Shown here piece after piece: positions 24,367 to 36,012 of a stretch of 64,000 nt of DNA. A program made the translations under genes and the position numbers. How positions within the stretch are numbered: the stretch's first letter is position 1; each line of letters starts with the position of its first letter. Under the pieces are notes generated by a model. It worked only from the letters and a program-made list of their open reading frames with translations. It was not told the DNA's origin and did not search any database. Source of the DNA: Leucosporidium creatinivorum (Eukaryota > Basidiomycota > Microbotryomycetes > Leucosporidiales > Leucosporidiaceae); assembly GCA_001600635.1 (NCBI GenBank), contig BCKL01000006.1:915875-979874 (forward strand). The letters run 5' to 3'.

Positions 24367-25027
24367 GTCGGGTAAGGGAGAGAGAGCGAGTTGTTCGGAT
24401 GGAGAGAGGGAGGAGTTGACGGCGAGAGAGAGAGAGAGAGCGAGTAGGGGCGTGTAGTAGAGTGCTAGTACAAGCTAACAGGCGTGAGAGTTCGACGGCC
24501 GAGGTTGGAGACGCGAGACGAGGAGCTGGGAGGAGCGAGAGCAGTGCGACTTCTTCGCAGGGCGCAAAACCGCGAAAATTGAGGGCCCCTGACGAAAGCT
24601 GATATGCTACAGATCTGACCAAACGGCTTTTAAGGTATCTGAAATTTAATCTGCCAATTCCTAGACGACAAAATGGCCTGGAAAGAGCTGCGAGGGATGC
24701 CGGTCAGGGAGGAGGGTCCGGTAGCAAGTCGCCGAGACTCTTTCCTTTCTCCCGCTCACTCGCTCTCTTCCGCCTCCCGACTTGAACGCTACAATCACCT
24801 ACAGCGAGGCTCGGCTTTGCTTCATCAGCACATCGCCGACTCACCCCGTCCCTTCCCCGCTTCGCTTCCACTTCCCTCGCTCTTCCTCTCTCAACGCTTC
24901 CTCTTCGGCTTTCTCGTCTCTAGACTCGATACAGGACACCGGCAACGCTCAGATACAACTCGGAGCGACCACTAGTACACCTCTCACTCAACCTCACACG
25001 ACTAGGCCGCTTGGGGCACCTCGAAAG
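24367..25027. promoter_or_regulatory. Divergent promoter region, SDA1 / pantothenate kinase
   Basis: This 660-base region separates the start codons of SDA1 (-) and the pantothenate kinase (+). It contains a GA-repeat patch near 24430-24455 and C/T-rich tracts before the kinase start. No gene was recognised. Confidence 0.45.
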
Positions 25028-27098
25028 ATGCAGGACTCGCAACTCCCTTCGCCGCTCGGGACTCAGCTACTCGTAGACGTTCGAGGCGCCGAGATCATCT
25101 CGAGCAACTCGGATGACCCTTCGGTCCTGCTGCCGCATCATGAAGAAGGTGAGCTACAGCATCTCGCACCAAAAGGCGGTGGGGTCGAGCGCTGACCGAC
25201 TTCCCTTTGATGGCCAGTGATCTCGCACATTGCGCTGGATGTGAGCTTGAGCAGGATAGCTTACAGAATGTCGAGCTAATCCGTATGCTGCTACAGATCG
25301 GAGGATCGTTGGCCAAGGTCGTCTACTTTACCCGAGCACCTCGAGGCAGCAGCGCGAGCCCCGCGCCGACGAAAGCTCGCTCCGCCTCACCACCAACAAC
25401 AGGCAGCAGCGAAGGTCTCCCAGACCCCTCTACACCACTCCGCAAGCCTCGCACTCCTTCCCCTCCCTCCTCGCCCGCCCAACCGAATGGCATCCTCGAC
25501 CCCAAATCCCTCTCCCAACGGCCCTACACCTCCACCTCCGGCGCCTTCCAATCGCACCTCCGAAGGCGGAGTTCTACCTCCCGTATCCCCTCGGGAGGCA
25601 GGCTCAATTTCATCAAGTTCGAGACGTCCAAGCTCAGCGCGTGCATCTCCTTCCTCGAGACCCTCATCTCCTCCTCGGCGGCTTCGAACCGAGTACCTCT
25701 GGACGTCATGAAGCGCAGTGTCAAGATTATGGCGACGGGGGGAGGAGCGCACAAGTTCCACGATAGGCTGCGGAACGAGTTGGGCGTCGAGGTGGTGAGG
25801 GAGGAGGAGATGGAGTGTCTAGTCCTCGGCCTCGGGTTCGTCATGGAAGTCCCGAACGAGGTCTTCTGGTACTCGGACGAATTGGTGCAAGCCATCTCCC
25901 ACCCGCACGGCAACGCCCCGCTCAAGCCCTTCCCCTCGCTCGACCCCGACGCCGACCCCTTCCCTCGCCCTTCGCCCAACCCGCCTCAGTACTCCCTCTC
26001 TTTCGACTCGAACCCTCCTCCAGCGCAGTTCCCGTGCCTGCTCGTCAATATTGGCAGCGGAGTCAGCATCATCAAGATTGATGATTATGGCAAGTATGAG
26101 CGAATTTCGGGAACCAGTCTCGGAGGAGGGACGTTGTGGGGTCTGTTGAGCTTGTTGACTGGCGCCAAGAGCTTCGATGGTGAGTTCGAACTCCCTTCTT
26201 GTCCTCCACAAGCTGTAGAGCTGACACCTTCCCGTCTTGCTCCCTTCGGCACTCCCTCAGACATGCTCTCTCTCGCCGACAAGGGCGACAACTCGTCGGT
26301 CGACATGCTCGTGGGCGACATCTACGGCCAAGGTTACGAGAAGATTGGCCTCAAGTCGAGCACCATCGCCTCGTCTTTCGGCAAGGTGTTCCGCAAGGGC
26401 GAGGATGGGACCATGAGCGAGGAGGAAGAAGAGGAGCAGAAGAAGGCGTTCAAGCCCGAGGATATCTCGAGGAGCTTGCTGTATGCTATTAGTAACAATA
26501 TTGGGCAGATTGCGTGAGTTCTTGTGCTCGCTTGGGCTGTTCGCTTGCTCGGCCGACGCTGACCCTTTCCTTTTCTCATTTCTCCCCTCCCGCCATTTCA
26601 CTGCACGATCACCTCTCACCTACCTCCTCCCTCTCTGCCCCATCTCTGCGCCCTCACAGCTACATGAACGCCGAGAAGCACAACCTCGAGCGCATTTACT
26701 TCGGCGGAGGGTTCATTCGAGGTGAGCTGGTTCTTGCCTCCTACCGCCCTGTGCCTCTCGACTAACCCTCTCGTCGTCACACAGGCCACGCCGCAACCAT
26801 CTCGACCCTCTCCTACGCCATCCGTTTCTGGTCCAAAGGCTCGAAGCGCGCCCTCTTCCTCCGACACGAAGGCTACGTCGGCGCCATCGGCGCATGGCTC
26901 AAGAACCTCTCGGAGAACGGAGGCAACACACCGATAAGGAGGGATGTACCGCTACCGAAGGAGCCGGTAATGAGGTCGACACCACCAGCAGCGGGAGCGC
27001 CGGCGGAGCAGCTGGCGGATGAGCTCGAGAAAGTGAGGTTGGATGGGTTGGGAGCGGGAGAGGCGGTAGAGGTGGATGATGAGTCGGATGATCGGTGA
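25028..27098 (+). CDS. CAB1: Pantothenate kinase (eukaryotic type II)
   Basis: The enzyme phosphorylates pantothenate, the first committed step of coenzyme A synthesis. The first exons splice to MQDSQLPSPLGTQLLV, then HHEEVISHIALDIGGSLAKV, where DIGGSLAK is the ATP-binding loop. A Ser/Pro-rich insert of ~70 residues follows the first strand. Then come LNFIKFETSKLSACISFLE, KIMATGGGAHKF, and INIGSGVSIIKIDDYGKYER-I-SGTSLGGGTLWGLLSLLTG, the acetyl-CoA and substrate-binding region. Next are DMLVGDIYGQGYEKIGL, SRSLLYAISNNIGQIA, and IYFGGGFIRGHAATISTL. The tail is acidic (VEVDDESDDR). The insert and extended C-terminus make it longer than yeast Cab1. All blocks are intact. Confidence 0.95.
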
Positions 27099-27224
27099 CA
27101 TGCTACTTAGGACGCATTGTGCATTATCTCTCGAGCGAGGAGCGGGGACAGGAAAGCTTGGACTTGGCGAAACTCTCTGCGCGCTGCTGCGAAAGCTCAA
27201 CAAATGCTTCCAAACTACTACTAG

Positions 27225-29694
27225 CTATGCCTCCATCGGTACTGCCTCCCCCTCCTCCTTCCCTTTATCAACCACATCCTCCTCCTCGACCTCCCCCCTC
27301 TCGGCCCTCTCCCTCATCCTAATCGCCCTCCGACAAGCCGTCACGACCTCCAGTACCTCCCCAAGGATCTTGCCCAACCCATGATCCTCAACCGTAGTCC
27401 TCATCAACTTGATCTCCAACCCCATGAGCGCCTCGGCCCCTCCCTTCGCTTCGGCAAAATCAATCTTCTCCAACCTCGCCGTCACGCCGTCTTTCTGCTC
27501 GGTCCCCTCGCTCGCAGCCTCGATGGCTTCGAAAATGCTCATCTCCCCCATAGCTAATGAGTTGATGGACGCTCCTCCTGCGGGGTTCCCGATGGCGACT
27601 CGGACTGTTCGGGCGACGTTCCTCAAAACGAGGCAAGCGAGGAAGCCCAATCCCGTCGCTTCGCCCTGCTCGTCCTGTTGGGCGTGGTAGCGTTCGTGGT
27701 GCATCGTGACGAGCGGGTCGGAAAGCCCTCCTTGTGAATCGAGGAAGGGTTCTGGGGGGTTGCCGTAGCCGGGTGGTGGGTGGTAGGAAGGGATGTGGGT
27801 GCGGGCGTGGAGGGTGAGGTCGGCGGTGAGGAGGGAGGGGGAGCTTTGGGAAGAAGTGTAGGTGCAGGTGGACCAGGCGCATTTGGTTGGTGGTGGGGAG
27901 GAGGCGAGGTGGGTGTGGTGCAGGTGCCAGTAGAGGGTGGAGGGGGAGGAAGGGCCGAGAGGAGCGGGGCAGCCGCCCCAGCGGCAGATGTAGACGGTGC
28001 GCATATCTAAAGGGTATCAAGAGGTCAGCTGTTGCCTCTTCGAAGAGTCACAGGCGACTCACCCGTCCTATCGCGAATCCTCATGCCACGGATAACGAAT
28101 CGCTTCTCGGGCTGCTCAATGACCATCGGCAGAGCATCCGCAAAGGCCTCGGACGACATCTTGATGACGTCTGAAGCTGATGCGAGCGCGCCAGTGACCT
28201 TAAGGGTGACGAGAGGCTCGAACTCGGCGCGATATGCCTGCCAGAGAGAGACCTGGGTGACCTCGGCTTCGGGGGCGGCTTCGTAGACGGTCTTCAGCCT
28301 GCGCGTCGAGAGGCGACGATCAGCTGGATCCTGAAGAAGCTCTACCGAGCAAGACGTACCATGCCAAAGTCCGAGCTGGCTCGGATAATGCCGCCAGTCG
28401 CGAGATCTCATCCCCCTCCAGCTTGGCCGTCAGCTCCCGCTGCTGACTCAATCCAATATTCCGCTTATGCCGTGGTGCTTGCGCCTTCCACCAGTCCTCC
28501 GCTTCTGACCCTCTCATCGGCAGCGCAACCTCAAGCGTCTCCTTCCTTGCGCCGAGATGGAGCTTCGTGCAGATGAGGCGTAGGATCTGCAGTAGGTCTG
28601 GCCGAGCGCAGAAGAGGACGGCGTTGGCGGGGAGGAGGGTGTGTTGGTAGATGTAGTCGAGGACGACGGCGCCAAGGTCGGCGTCGGCGATGGGGAGGAG
28701 TTCGATGGCGGTTTGGATGGGGTGTGGGAGAGGTTTCGGTAGCGGGTCGGTGGATTCGTAGGTGAGGAGGGCGAGAGCGGCGTCCGAAGCGTCGTTGAGA
28801 GCGAGGGCGGTGAGGCAGCGGTAGGAGGCGATTACGAGGGCGCGGTCGGCGGAACGAGTGAGGGCGACGAGGAGGGGGAAGAGGCGGACGGCGGGCGAGG
28901 TAGAGGCTCCAGTGAGGGGGACGATGGCTCCAGCTTTGTTGGAGCGAGCTTGTTGAGTCGGTAGAGCCAGCGGAGTCTCCTCGGCGATGAACTCGAGAAC
29001 TTCGAGGAGGTAGACGCGCAACTCGTTCGTATCCTCGCCTCCCTCGAGCCCTCCCTCCTCCAGTACATCGGCAATCAACGGTCGGACCTTCTTGCTCTTT
29101 GACACGCTTCCGACGTTGTGCTTGTCGGTCGTGAGGTTCCTCAGCACGAGCGCCGCCTCACATGCGCGTCGCCTCGCTGTCTGCTTGACCTGATCCTCCC
29201 AGAGGCCGAACGAGCTGCTGGACCTGTCCTTCGCCCGTGCATCCAAGAACGCTCGGATGAGCTCGAGGAGCCCTTCGAGTAGCCCAGGGAGCTCGATGAA
29301 GCGAAGGAGCTCAGGATCCTGTCCCGAGACTTGGAGCAGCCGCTCGAGGGCAAAGTCGATCTCGGCGGGGACCCAGGAGCGGATAGAGAGTACTAGGCGG
29401 TTTGTAGGTCCTGCTTCGAGGTGGGCAGCTGCGACGTCGAAGCGTCAGCTCTCGCGCGCCTCAAGGAAAACAGCCGGGAGCTGCAGTTGAGCAGATGCAA
29501 GACGTACAGCCACCAAAGATGCGAGTCCACTTGTCCCTAGCGATAGTTCTTGGGCTCAAGTAGGTGTTCTGGCCCGCGCGACTGCCTCCTGCTCGCGCTG
29601 AGCTGCCGGGAGCTGGGTAAGGCTGCTGGCCAGCGCGAGATGATCCTGGTCGGCCTCCTGCTGGCGTCGCTACCCCTTGCGAGCGAGTCGACAT
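27225..29694 (-). CDS. RSC9: RSC chromatin-remodelling complex subunit Rsc9-like
   Basis: Rsc9 is an armadillo-like, DNA-associated subunit of the RSC/PBAF remodeller. The start MSTRSQGVATPAGG leads into a disordered Gly/Ser/Arg segment, then RSWVPAEIDFALERLLQVSG, ELLRFIELPGLLEGLLELI, a long helical-repeat region (RRRACEAALVLRNLTTD, LIASYRCLTALALND-like), and the Rsc9 block SDVIKMSSEAFADALPMV ending KRFVIRGMRIRDR. The last exon begins MRTVYICRWGGC and carries a C2H2-type finger (C-x4-C, H-x4-H), followed by LRNVARTVRVAIGNPA and an acidic C-terminus ending EAVPMEA. The finger matches the ARID2/Rsc9 family layout. The start is the first ATG of the exon that continues into the conserved part. 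Confidence 0.85.
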
Positions 29695-30076
29695 GTGCTG
29701 TAGTGTAGCTGTATGCGAAGCTCTGAGACCCCTTTGCTGTCGAAGTCGAGTTGTCGAGGCGATTCCAAGTGAGCGGAGGAACCACAGCGAGGTTGGTCCC
29801 TTCGGCGAGGTTTCGAGTGAAGTCCGGGGTAGCCAAGACTCTCTCCTTTGCCTTCGCTTCTCTCGCTCTTTGCTTCTGCTGCTTCTGCTACAGCGCTTCA
29901 AGCTCCCGGTACAGCGTACAGGATAGCCCACAGCGCGCCCTGCGCCGCTCCAGCATCTCTGAGCACCTCGAGCACCTCATCGTGAGCTGCTCTCCTTCTT
30001 CGCTGCACGTGCGAATAGCCCAGCTCACCTATATCAAATTGCCGGATTGCTAGGACACTCGCATCGACTACAAAAG
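29695..30076. promoter_or_regulatory. Divergent promoter region, RSC9 / CHR transporter
   Basis: The region separates the starts of RSC9 (-) and the CHR transporter (+). It is C/T-rich with several CTTCTGCT-type words near 29870. No gene was recognised. Confidence 0.4.
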
Positions 30077-32446
30077 ATGTCTACACCTCAACATCCGGGT
30101 CGTCGGTCTCTTACAGCTCGCTTGGTCGAGACGGTTCGCTTCTACGGCCTGCTCGGCTTCACCTCATTCGTGAGTGGCCTTCAGGTTCCACTGAGCAGCT
30201 ACAGAGGCTGATTGACTCTTGGCACACTAGGGAGGACCATCGGCCAATATTGTGCTCATCCGCAAGGTTCGTCCAAGCCTCTGCAGCCGCCCGCCGAGAC
30301 TGGCCGGCTCACGTTCTCTGGCCCCCACCTGCAGATTTTCGTACAGCAGCAGCAATGGCTCGACGACAGTACATTCAATGATCTCTTGGCACTCGGCTCA
30401 AGCTTGCCGGGTCCGGCGTTCTCGCAAGTGAGCTCAATTTCTCGCTGGCCGATCAAGCTCGAGCGTCGGCGCTGTGCTTCGCTGTGCTTCGCTGTGCTTC
30501 GCTGTATGAGGCTGAACTATCTTCACTTCTACAGCTCGCGTTCTCGATCAGTGCATTCCGAGGCGGTATCTTGGCTGCTCTACTCTCCTTCGTGCTCTTG
30601 ACGTGAGTCGCTCTTGTGCCGAAGCGATCGCCGAGCTCGTCGCCGAACGCCGCCACGTCTGCGCACGAAGCTGACACGTATCTCATAGCGCCCCAGGAGC
30701 TATCATCATGATCGGACTCGCCTTCGCCGTCAAACGTATCCCCGACACGCTCCCTCCCGTCGTTTTTGGGCTGTTCACGGTGAGAGAGAGGGCTCTACGG
30801 CCATCGCCGCTCTCGACCTACACTCACCTGTCCATCACCACAGGGTCTCAACGCCTCCGCCGTCGGACTGATTGCTCTGGCTGCGTACCAGCTCGCCAAG
30901 AAGGTCATCACCGACAAAACCACTCGCCTTCTCCTCTTCCTCTCGGCCGCCATCGCCTGCTGCTACGAGTCGCAGTGGCTCTATCCTACGCTCGTTTGCG
31001 CGGGAGGAATCACTACGCTAGTCTTCGATGAGACCATGGCCTATCGCGCACGTCGATCCGCTCGCAAAGCACCTCAACTTCGCACCGAAACGCCCGAGCA
31101 AGTTGAGACGCCTCCGACGCAGGACATCGAGATGGAGCTTGCCAGGCCTCAACCCGCTGCTACCAAGAGCAACTCGATCGCCAGTGGAGTGGATACGAGC
31201 GCCAACGTCTTGCTGAGGAGGACGACTACGCGCGACTCGAAGCGGTATCCGACCCCTCCCCTCGAGAACGAGTCGAGGCAGCAGAGTAGGCAGGAGACAA
31301 TCTCGTCGATGGAGCATCAGGTAGCGCAGGAGGAGGAGGTGTACTTCACCCTCGGTGTCAAAGGCGGACTCGCTATGTGAGTGGAGCAGTTGACGCTCGA
31401 CGATGACTCTGAAGCTGACATCCAGCTCGCCTCTCCAGTGGAGCGGCCTTCATCGTCACTCTCATCATCATGCTCGCTGTTCGTGGCTCTATTGCTCACA
31501 ACCGAATTCTCGACTTCACCACCAACCTGCTCCTCGCTGGAACGATCATCTTCGTGAGCTTGGGCCTCGCTGCTCTCGCTTCGCTGCTGACCTGTTGTCT
31601 TCTCGCTCGCAGGGAGGAGGACCTGTTGTGATTCCTCTTCTTCGCGGTTACACCGTCGACAAGGGCTGGTGAGCTCCTCCTCGTTAGAGCTCAGATCCTC
31701 GGCGACCTTTGCTGACCTGCTTTTCGCTCAGGGTCACTCCTCGAGACTTCCTACTAGGCTTTGCTCTTCTCTCTGCGATGCCTGGACCGCAGTTCAACTT
31801 TGCCGGATTTCTCGGCGTGCTCGTCATAACGGAGGCGCCCATTGCTGGAGGTCTGTCGTCTGAGTCGGTAGCCGAGTTGTCGACGGGAGCTGATGCGATC
31901 TGAGCAGGTATCCTCGGGCTCGTTGCCATCTTCGCGCCCGGTATCTTGTTGAAGCTCGCATTTCTTCCGCTCTATCAGCGCTGGAAGACGGCCACCAAAG
32001 TTCGGTCGATCCTACGAGGTACGTTTAACTCGTTAGTATCTGGCTCTCGGCGCGAACAAAGTGCTAGCTGATACTGACTCATGTGTGAACAGGCCTCAAC
32101 GCTGCAGCTATCGGCCTTGTAAGCTCAGGCGCTTCTGTTCGGCGTTTGCTTCTATCGCCGAGCGCGCGCCGAATCGACTCCCATTGCTGTTACTGACCTA
32201 CTCGCTTCTCGCTCTCAACAGATCTTCTCCGCCACTTACCGCCTCTTCCGCGTAGGCTTCATACAAGCCGATCCGACAGGCCTCACGCCCGCCACCTTCA
32301 GCTCTCTCGACCGAGACGGCTTCTGGGTCTCGACGGTCGCGGCTGCGTTTGTCGCCTGCGAGTCTTTCGCTTGCCCTACACCTTTAGCTATCTTAGGAGG
32401 AGCGCTGGGAGGGATGGCTTGGTACGGAGTGCAGACGACGAGGTGA
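30077..32446 (+). CDS. CHR-family chromate/anion transporter
   Basis: CHR (ChrA-type) transporters are two-domain membrane proteins. Characterised members expel chromate, and many have unknown anion substrates. The first half begins MSTPQHPGRRSLTARLVE, then RFYGLLGFTSFGGPSANI, DLLALGSSLPGPAFSQLA, RGGILAALLSFVLLTAPGA. The second half repeats the pattern with LLAGTIIFGGGPVVIPLL, VTPRDFLLGFALLSAMPGPQ, FNFAGFLGVLV, and ends with LGGALGGMAWYGVQTTR. GGP and MPGPQ/LPGPA are the family signatures in each half. A hydrophilic loop of ~110 residues (RRSARKAPQL to QEEEVYF) joins the two halves, probably cytosolic. Around ten short introns, one with a 10-base tandem repeat (30471-30500). Confidence 0.9.
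30471..30500 (+). repeat. Intronic tandem repeat, three copies of a decamer
   Basis: Three exact copies of GCTGTGCTTC plus a partial fourth lie inside an intron of the CHR transporter gene. It would change intron length without touching coding sequence. Confidence 0.8.
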
Positions 32447-32759
32447 CGAAGCTGAAGGGACAGGGCAACGCCGAGCTCGGCCGCGGAGGGCTGAAGGGAC
32501 TTAGAAAGGCGCTAGCCAGGGCGTGAATTGATGTTGAACACCTCAATGAACCAGTATGCTATCTCAGAGCCCTGTCGAGCCCTGCGAAAGATCTCTCCAA
32601 GTCTCTCCCTCGCCCAAGAAGCGCGAAGGTCAGCCTGCCGCTCCTTGCCCTCCTGCTCTCACCTCGCATCTCGCTTTTTCGACTCAGCAGCAGCACCTCG
32701 AGCACTTGGAGCACATCCGACTACTCTACAGCCCTACAGTACCCTCCTACCGCAGCAGC
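32447..32759. other. Intergenic region, CHR transporter to THG1
   Basis: This tandem spacer holds the CHR 3' end and the THG1 promoter. Just before the THG1 ATG is a CAGCAGCA stretch. No gene was recognised. Confidence 0.4.
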
Positions 32760-34045
32760 ATGGCGGGCTCGCGCTACGCCTACACTCGCACCTTCGAGCT
32801 TCCCGACCCCTTGCTGCCGACCACCTTCTTCGTAATCCGGCTTGACGGCAAAGGCTTCCACGGCTTTTCCAAGGCGCACGACTTCGACAAGCCCAACGAT
32901 GTCAAGGCGCTCGAGTTGATGAACATGGCTGCGAAACGGACGATGGAGGGGAAAGAGCTGGCGGGGGAGTGTGTGGTGGGATTCGGGGAGAGCGATGAGT
33001 ACAGGTGAGCTCGAGAAGGCTGTAGTTGAGGCTGCAGGGAGCTAACGAGCTGTTTGAACCGCTACAGCTTTGTTTTCAAGAAGACCTGCAAGCTGCATGG
33101 CCGGAGACAGAGGTAGGAGGGTGTGTAGAAGCACGATCGAGCGCTCACTAACATGAGACACCTACAGCAAACTCGTCACGCTCGTCACATCGCTCTTCAC
33201 CTCGGCCTACGTCTTCCTCTGGCCCTCGTACTTTCCCAATTCGCCTTTACTGCTCAATGAGCTCCCTGTATTCGACGGACGGTGAGTAGCGGAGGTGCTT
33301 GCGTTAGGGATCGGACGCTGACCCGCTTCGACCGAGCAGGATAGTGCAATACTCGACCGAGCTCGAGGTCAAGGACTATCTCCGATGGCGCCAGGTCGAC
33401 AGTAAGTCCCGTGCCCTCCACTACACGACTATAGCTGATCCTGTCCTTTCGCAGCGCACATCAACAACATGTACAACACCTGCTTCTGGGCGTTGGTTGA
33501 GCAGGGCGGCATGACAGCGCAGGAAGCGAACAAAGAGCTGAGCGTAGGTCCCTCCTTTCGCTTGCTGGAGAGCTCGAGTGACACTCTCTGCACCTCGAAC
33601 AGGGCACAATCTCGAGTCAGAAGCAGGAGCTCCTCTTCTCCCGCTTCGGCATCAACTACAACCACCTGCCGCCGATGTTTCGCAAGGGCTCGGTGCTCGT
33701 CTGGGAGGATGAGCCGACACCAGCGCCGGTCGAAGCTGAAGCAGAGCCTGCAGCTGTCGAAGTACGTCTCTAATTTCTGTTGATCCCCCTGGAGCTGACT
33801 ACTGCTCCTTCTTTGCTGACTCCTCGCCTTGTTGGCAGCCTTCAACTCCATCCACCTCCGCCGAGCCCTCCCCCTCCGCATCACCAGCTCCTCTACTAAC
33901 CCCCGATGGTCGACCACGGCGGAACAAGAAGCTGGACAAGAAGATCGCCAAACCAAAGCGGCGGGTTGTAGTCGTGCACGAGGATCTTATTGGCGAGTCC
34001 TGGTGGGAGGAGGGAGGCAGGGGGGCGGGCATCTTGCAAGGCTGA
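32760..34045 (+). CDS. THG1: tRNA-His guanylyltransferase Thg1
   Basis: Thg1 adds the G-1 residue to the 5' end of tRNA-His, which histidyl-tRNA synthetase needs, using a reverse (3'-5') polymerase reaction. The start gives MAGSRYAYTRTFELPD. The palm-domain metal motifs are both present: FFVIRLDGKGFHGFSKAH and VVGFGESDEYSFVFKK after splicing at 33004-33067. Further blocks are KLVTLVTSLFTSAYVFLWP, PVFDGRIVQYSTELEVKDYL, RQVDTHINNMYNTCFWALV, NYNHLPPMFRKGSVLVWE. A Pro/Ser/Ala-rich insert of ~40 residues precedes the C-terminal strand (RRVVVVHEDLIGESWW), and the protein ends GAGILQG. About six short introns. Length (~300 residues) is slightly more than yeast because of the insert. Confidence 0.95.
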
Positions 34046-34198
34046 GGTTTGTTGGCCTATCGGAGCTTGAAGGGAGAACTGGCGAGTCCTTGAAGGGCTG
34101 AGCCGAGTTTGAAGAGTAGGCGAGCTTCACATCTCGCTACCGGCTCGGCGCCGGCGAAGCCCTCTCTCCCGCTCTCCGCCAGCGACTTCAGCATGGAC

Positions 34199-34605
34199 TC
34201 AACAGCAGTTACCGAGGCCTCGCCAAGCTAGATCTTCCTCGTCGTGTGTATGTGTGTGCGAATGCGAGTGGCCGTGTGGACAGGCGTGAGGCGATGGAGG
34301 AGCGGAGGAGAGGGAGGAGTCGGCGCTCTGTAGGCAGGCAGAGGCGATGAGCGAGCTGCAGCGATACGCAACTGGCTTGTGCGAGCTCGCGTACCCCTTC
34401 AGAGCTCGTGGGTTGACCTGCCGCTGTCGGCGGAGCTGGAGAAGGAGGGCGTGGGGGAGCGGAGGTCGATGCTGGGGTAGAGGACCTGGGAGGGGATGGG
34501 TGAGCAGCAGCAGAGTTCCAGCATGTCTTCGACCTACATGCTGCTGTGCCGAAGACGAAGAAGAGCAGCGAGCCGGAGGAGGGCAAGCTGCGAAGCGGCG
34601 AACAT
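34199..34605 (-). CDS. Possible small His-rich protein
   Basis: A three-exon reading frame can be assembled with two plausible GT-AG introns (34486-34537 and about 34320-34392). It begins MFAASQLALLRLAALLRLRH, which resembles a mitochondrial presequence. It continues through a Pro/Ser/Thr-rich middle (TSAPPRPPSPAPP) and ends with CPHGHSHSHTHTHDEEDL and WRGLGNCC-stop. The His run could bind zinc or copper and the final CC could be lipidated. Both are speculation. I recognise no family. It is divergent from the methyltransferase gene at 34805. The opposite strand has similar-length ORFs, so this may not be a gene. Confidence 0.3.
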
Positions 34606-34804
34606 CAAGCTCTCCTTCGCTCTTCGCCTCGGTCTGTAGGCCAGTGGACGTCTGTTCTGTCGAATCGAAACAGTTCACCTAAAGCTATCCACCTCTTCTC
34701 TCGCCGACCCCTGAGCTCGAGGTGTCACTTGACCGGCTCGCTGATCTCTGCCAGACAACTCGGAGCGCCTCTCACCCTCCGACCACATTTCGCAAGACGA
34801 AAAG

Positions 34805-35709
34805 ATGTCGACCTTCCCTTCCAATTACCTCGCACCAGTCGCCTGGCATGGCTTGAGCCCTACCGAGCCTTTCATCTACAGCGCGCCCCTCCGAGCCGAC
34901 TCGCCGTTCGAGCTTCCTCTTCGTTCGCCGCCCAGACGACACAAGGAGCTTCACGCCGACTTGGTCTGGTCGAGCTCAATCTTGCTCGGCGACGCCATCA
35001 TCGCTGGAGAGCTCGAGGTCAAGGGCAAGAGGGTTTTGGAGCTCGGCGCTGGAGTGGGCTTGCCGAGCTTACTCGCGGCGAAGAAGGGCGCTGAGAAGGT
35101 GAGTGCTGGCTGACGGGTCGAGTAGAAGCTCTCTGCTAAGCCTTGACGAGAACACAGGTCACCATCTCCGACTTTGACGACGAGGAGATGCTCCAGGATC
35201 TTCGGGAGAACCTCGGCCGAACCCTGCCTGCTCCGCTACAGTCCAAGGTCGGAGTCATCGGCCATACTTGGGGAGGTGATATTACGAAGCTGCAGAGGTA
35301 TGCCTTCTCTTCCCGGCCCAATCTCTTCAAGCTGATCTACCTTCTCGGCGTTCGCAGTGCCGGCCCCTTCGACCTCATCCTCGCCGCCGACCTGGTCTGG
35401 GTGCGCTCCTCTCATCCCCTCCTGATCGCAACACTCTCTCGCCTCCTCGAGAGCTCTCCTTCCGCCGTCGTCCACCTCGCCTGTGGCTTTCACTCGGGCA
35501 AAGCTGTCGTCCGAGACTTCCGGGCGAGCGCCGAGGCAGCCGGTCTTGTTCCCGCCAAGACGTACGAGGGCGATGGGAGGTGGTTCGAGATTAGCGTTAC
35601 TGGTGAGAAGAAGGAATGGAGCAAGTATGGTCACTGTGGCGAGCAGGAGCTGTCGCAGGAGGAGAGGAATCGTTGGACTCTTGTAGCGGCGCTGCAGAGA
35701 GGTTGGTAG
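34805..35709 (+). CDS. EFM7: EFM7/NNT1-like protein N-methyltransferase (seven-beta-strand)
   Basis: The family (lysine methyltransferase 16) includes yeast Efm7, which methylates the N-terminus and adjacent lysine of eEF1A in the cytosol. The start MSTFPSNYLAPVAWHGLSP follows the usual SAM-independent lead. Then come RRHKELHADLVWSSSILLGD and the SAM-binding motif I VLELGAGVGLPSLLAAKKGA. Post-I is VTISDFDDEEMLQDLREN, and the GHTWGGD segment matches the family's G-x-x-W-G. Motif II reads FDLILAADLVWV. The C-terminal part contains HLACGFHSGKAVVRDFRAS and YEGDGRWFEISVTG, and ends VAALQRGW. Two introns interrupt it (after KKGAEK and after KLQ). Assignment to EFM7 rather than another METTL21-like enzyme is probable, not certain. 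Confidence 0.82.
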
Positions 35710-36012
35710 TCTACCTACAACGAGTGAAATTGATTTCGAGCTGCAATTCCTCACTTCCTGTGGTACTGAATCCGTCTCAGAGCTCTGCTATAAAGTCAAT
35801 TTCTGTCGCCCCTTCGACGCGCCGAAGCCGGCTCACTTCTTGACTTTCGTCCGATTCGTCGCGTCATCGGCAAGGAGTAGGGAGAGCTACAGAAGGCGCT
35901 CTATCACCTGCTACAGGCCTACGCTACCCTCACCAATCACCTACAAGCTCACACTTCGTCACTCAACCCCGCTCCACCAGCACCTCGCTCAACTCGCTCG
36001 ACTCAGCTCGAC

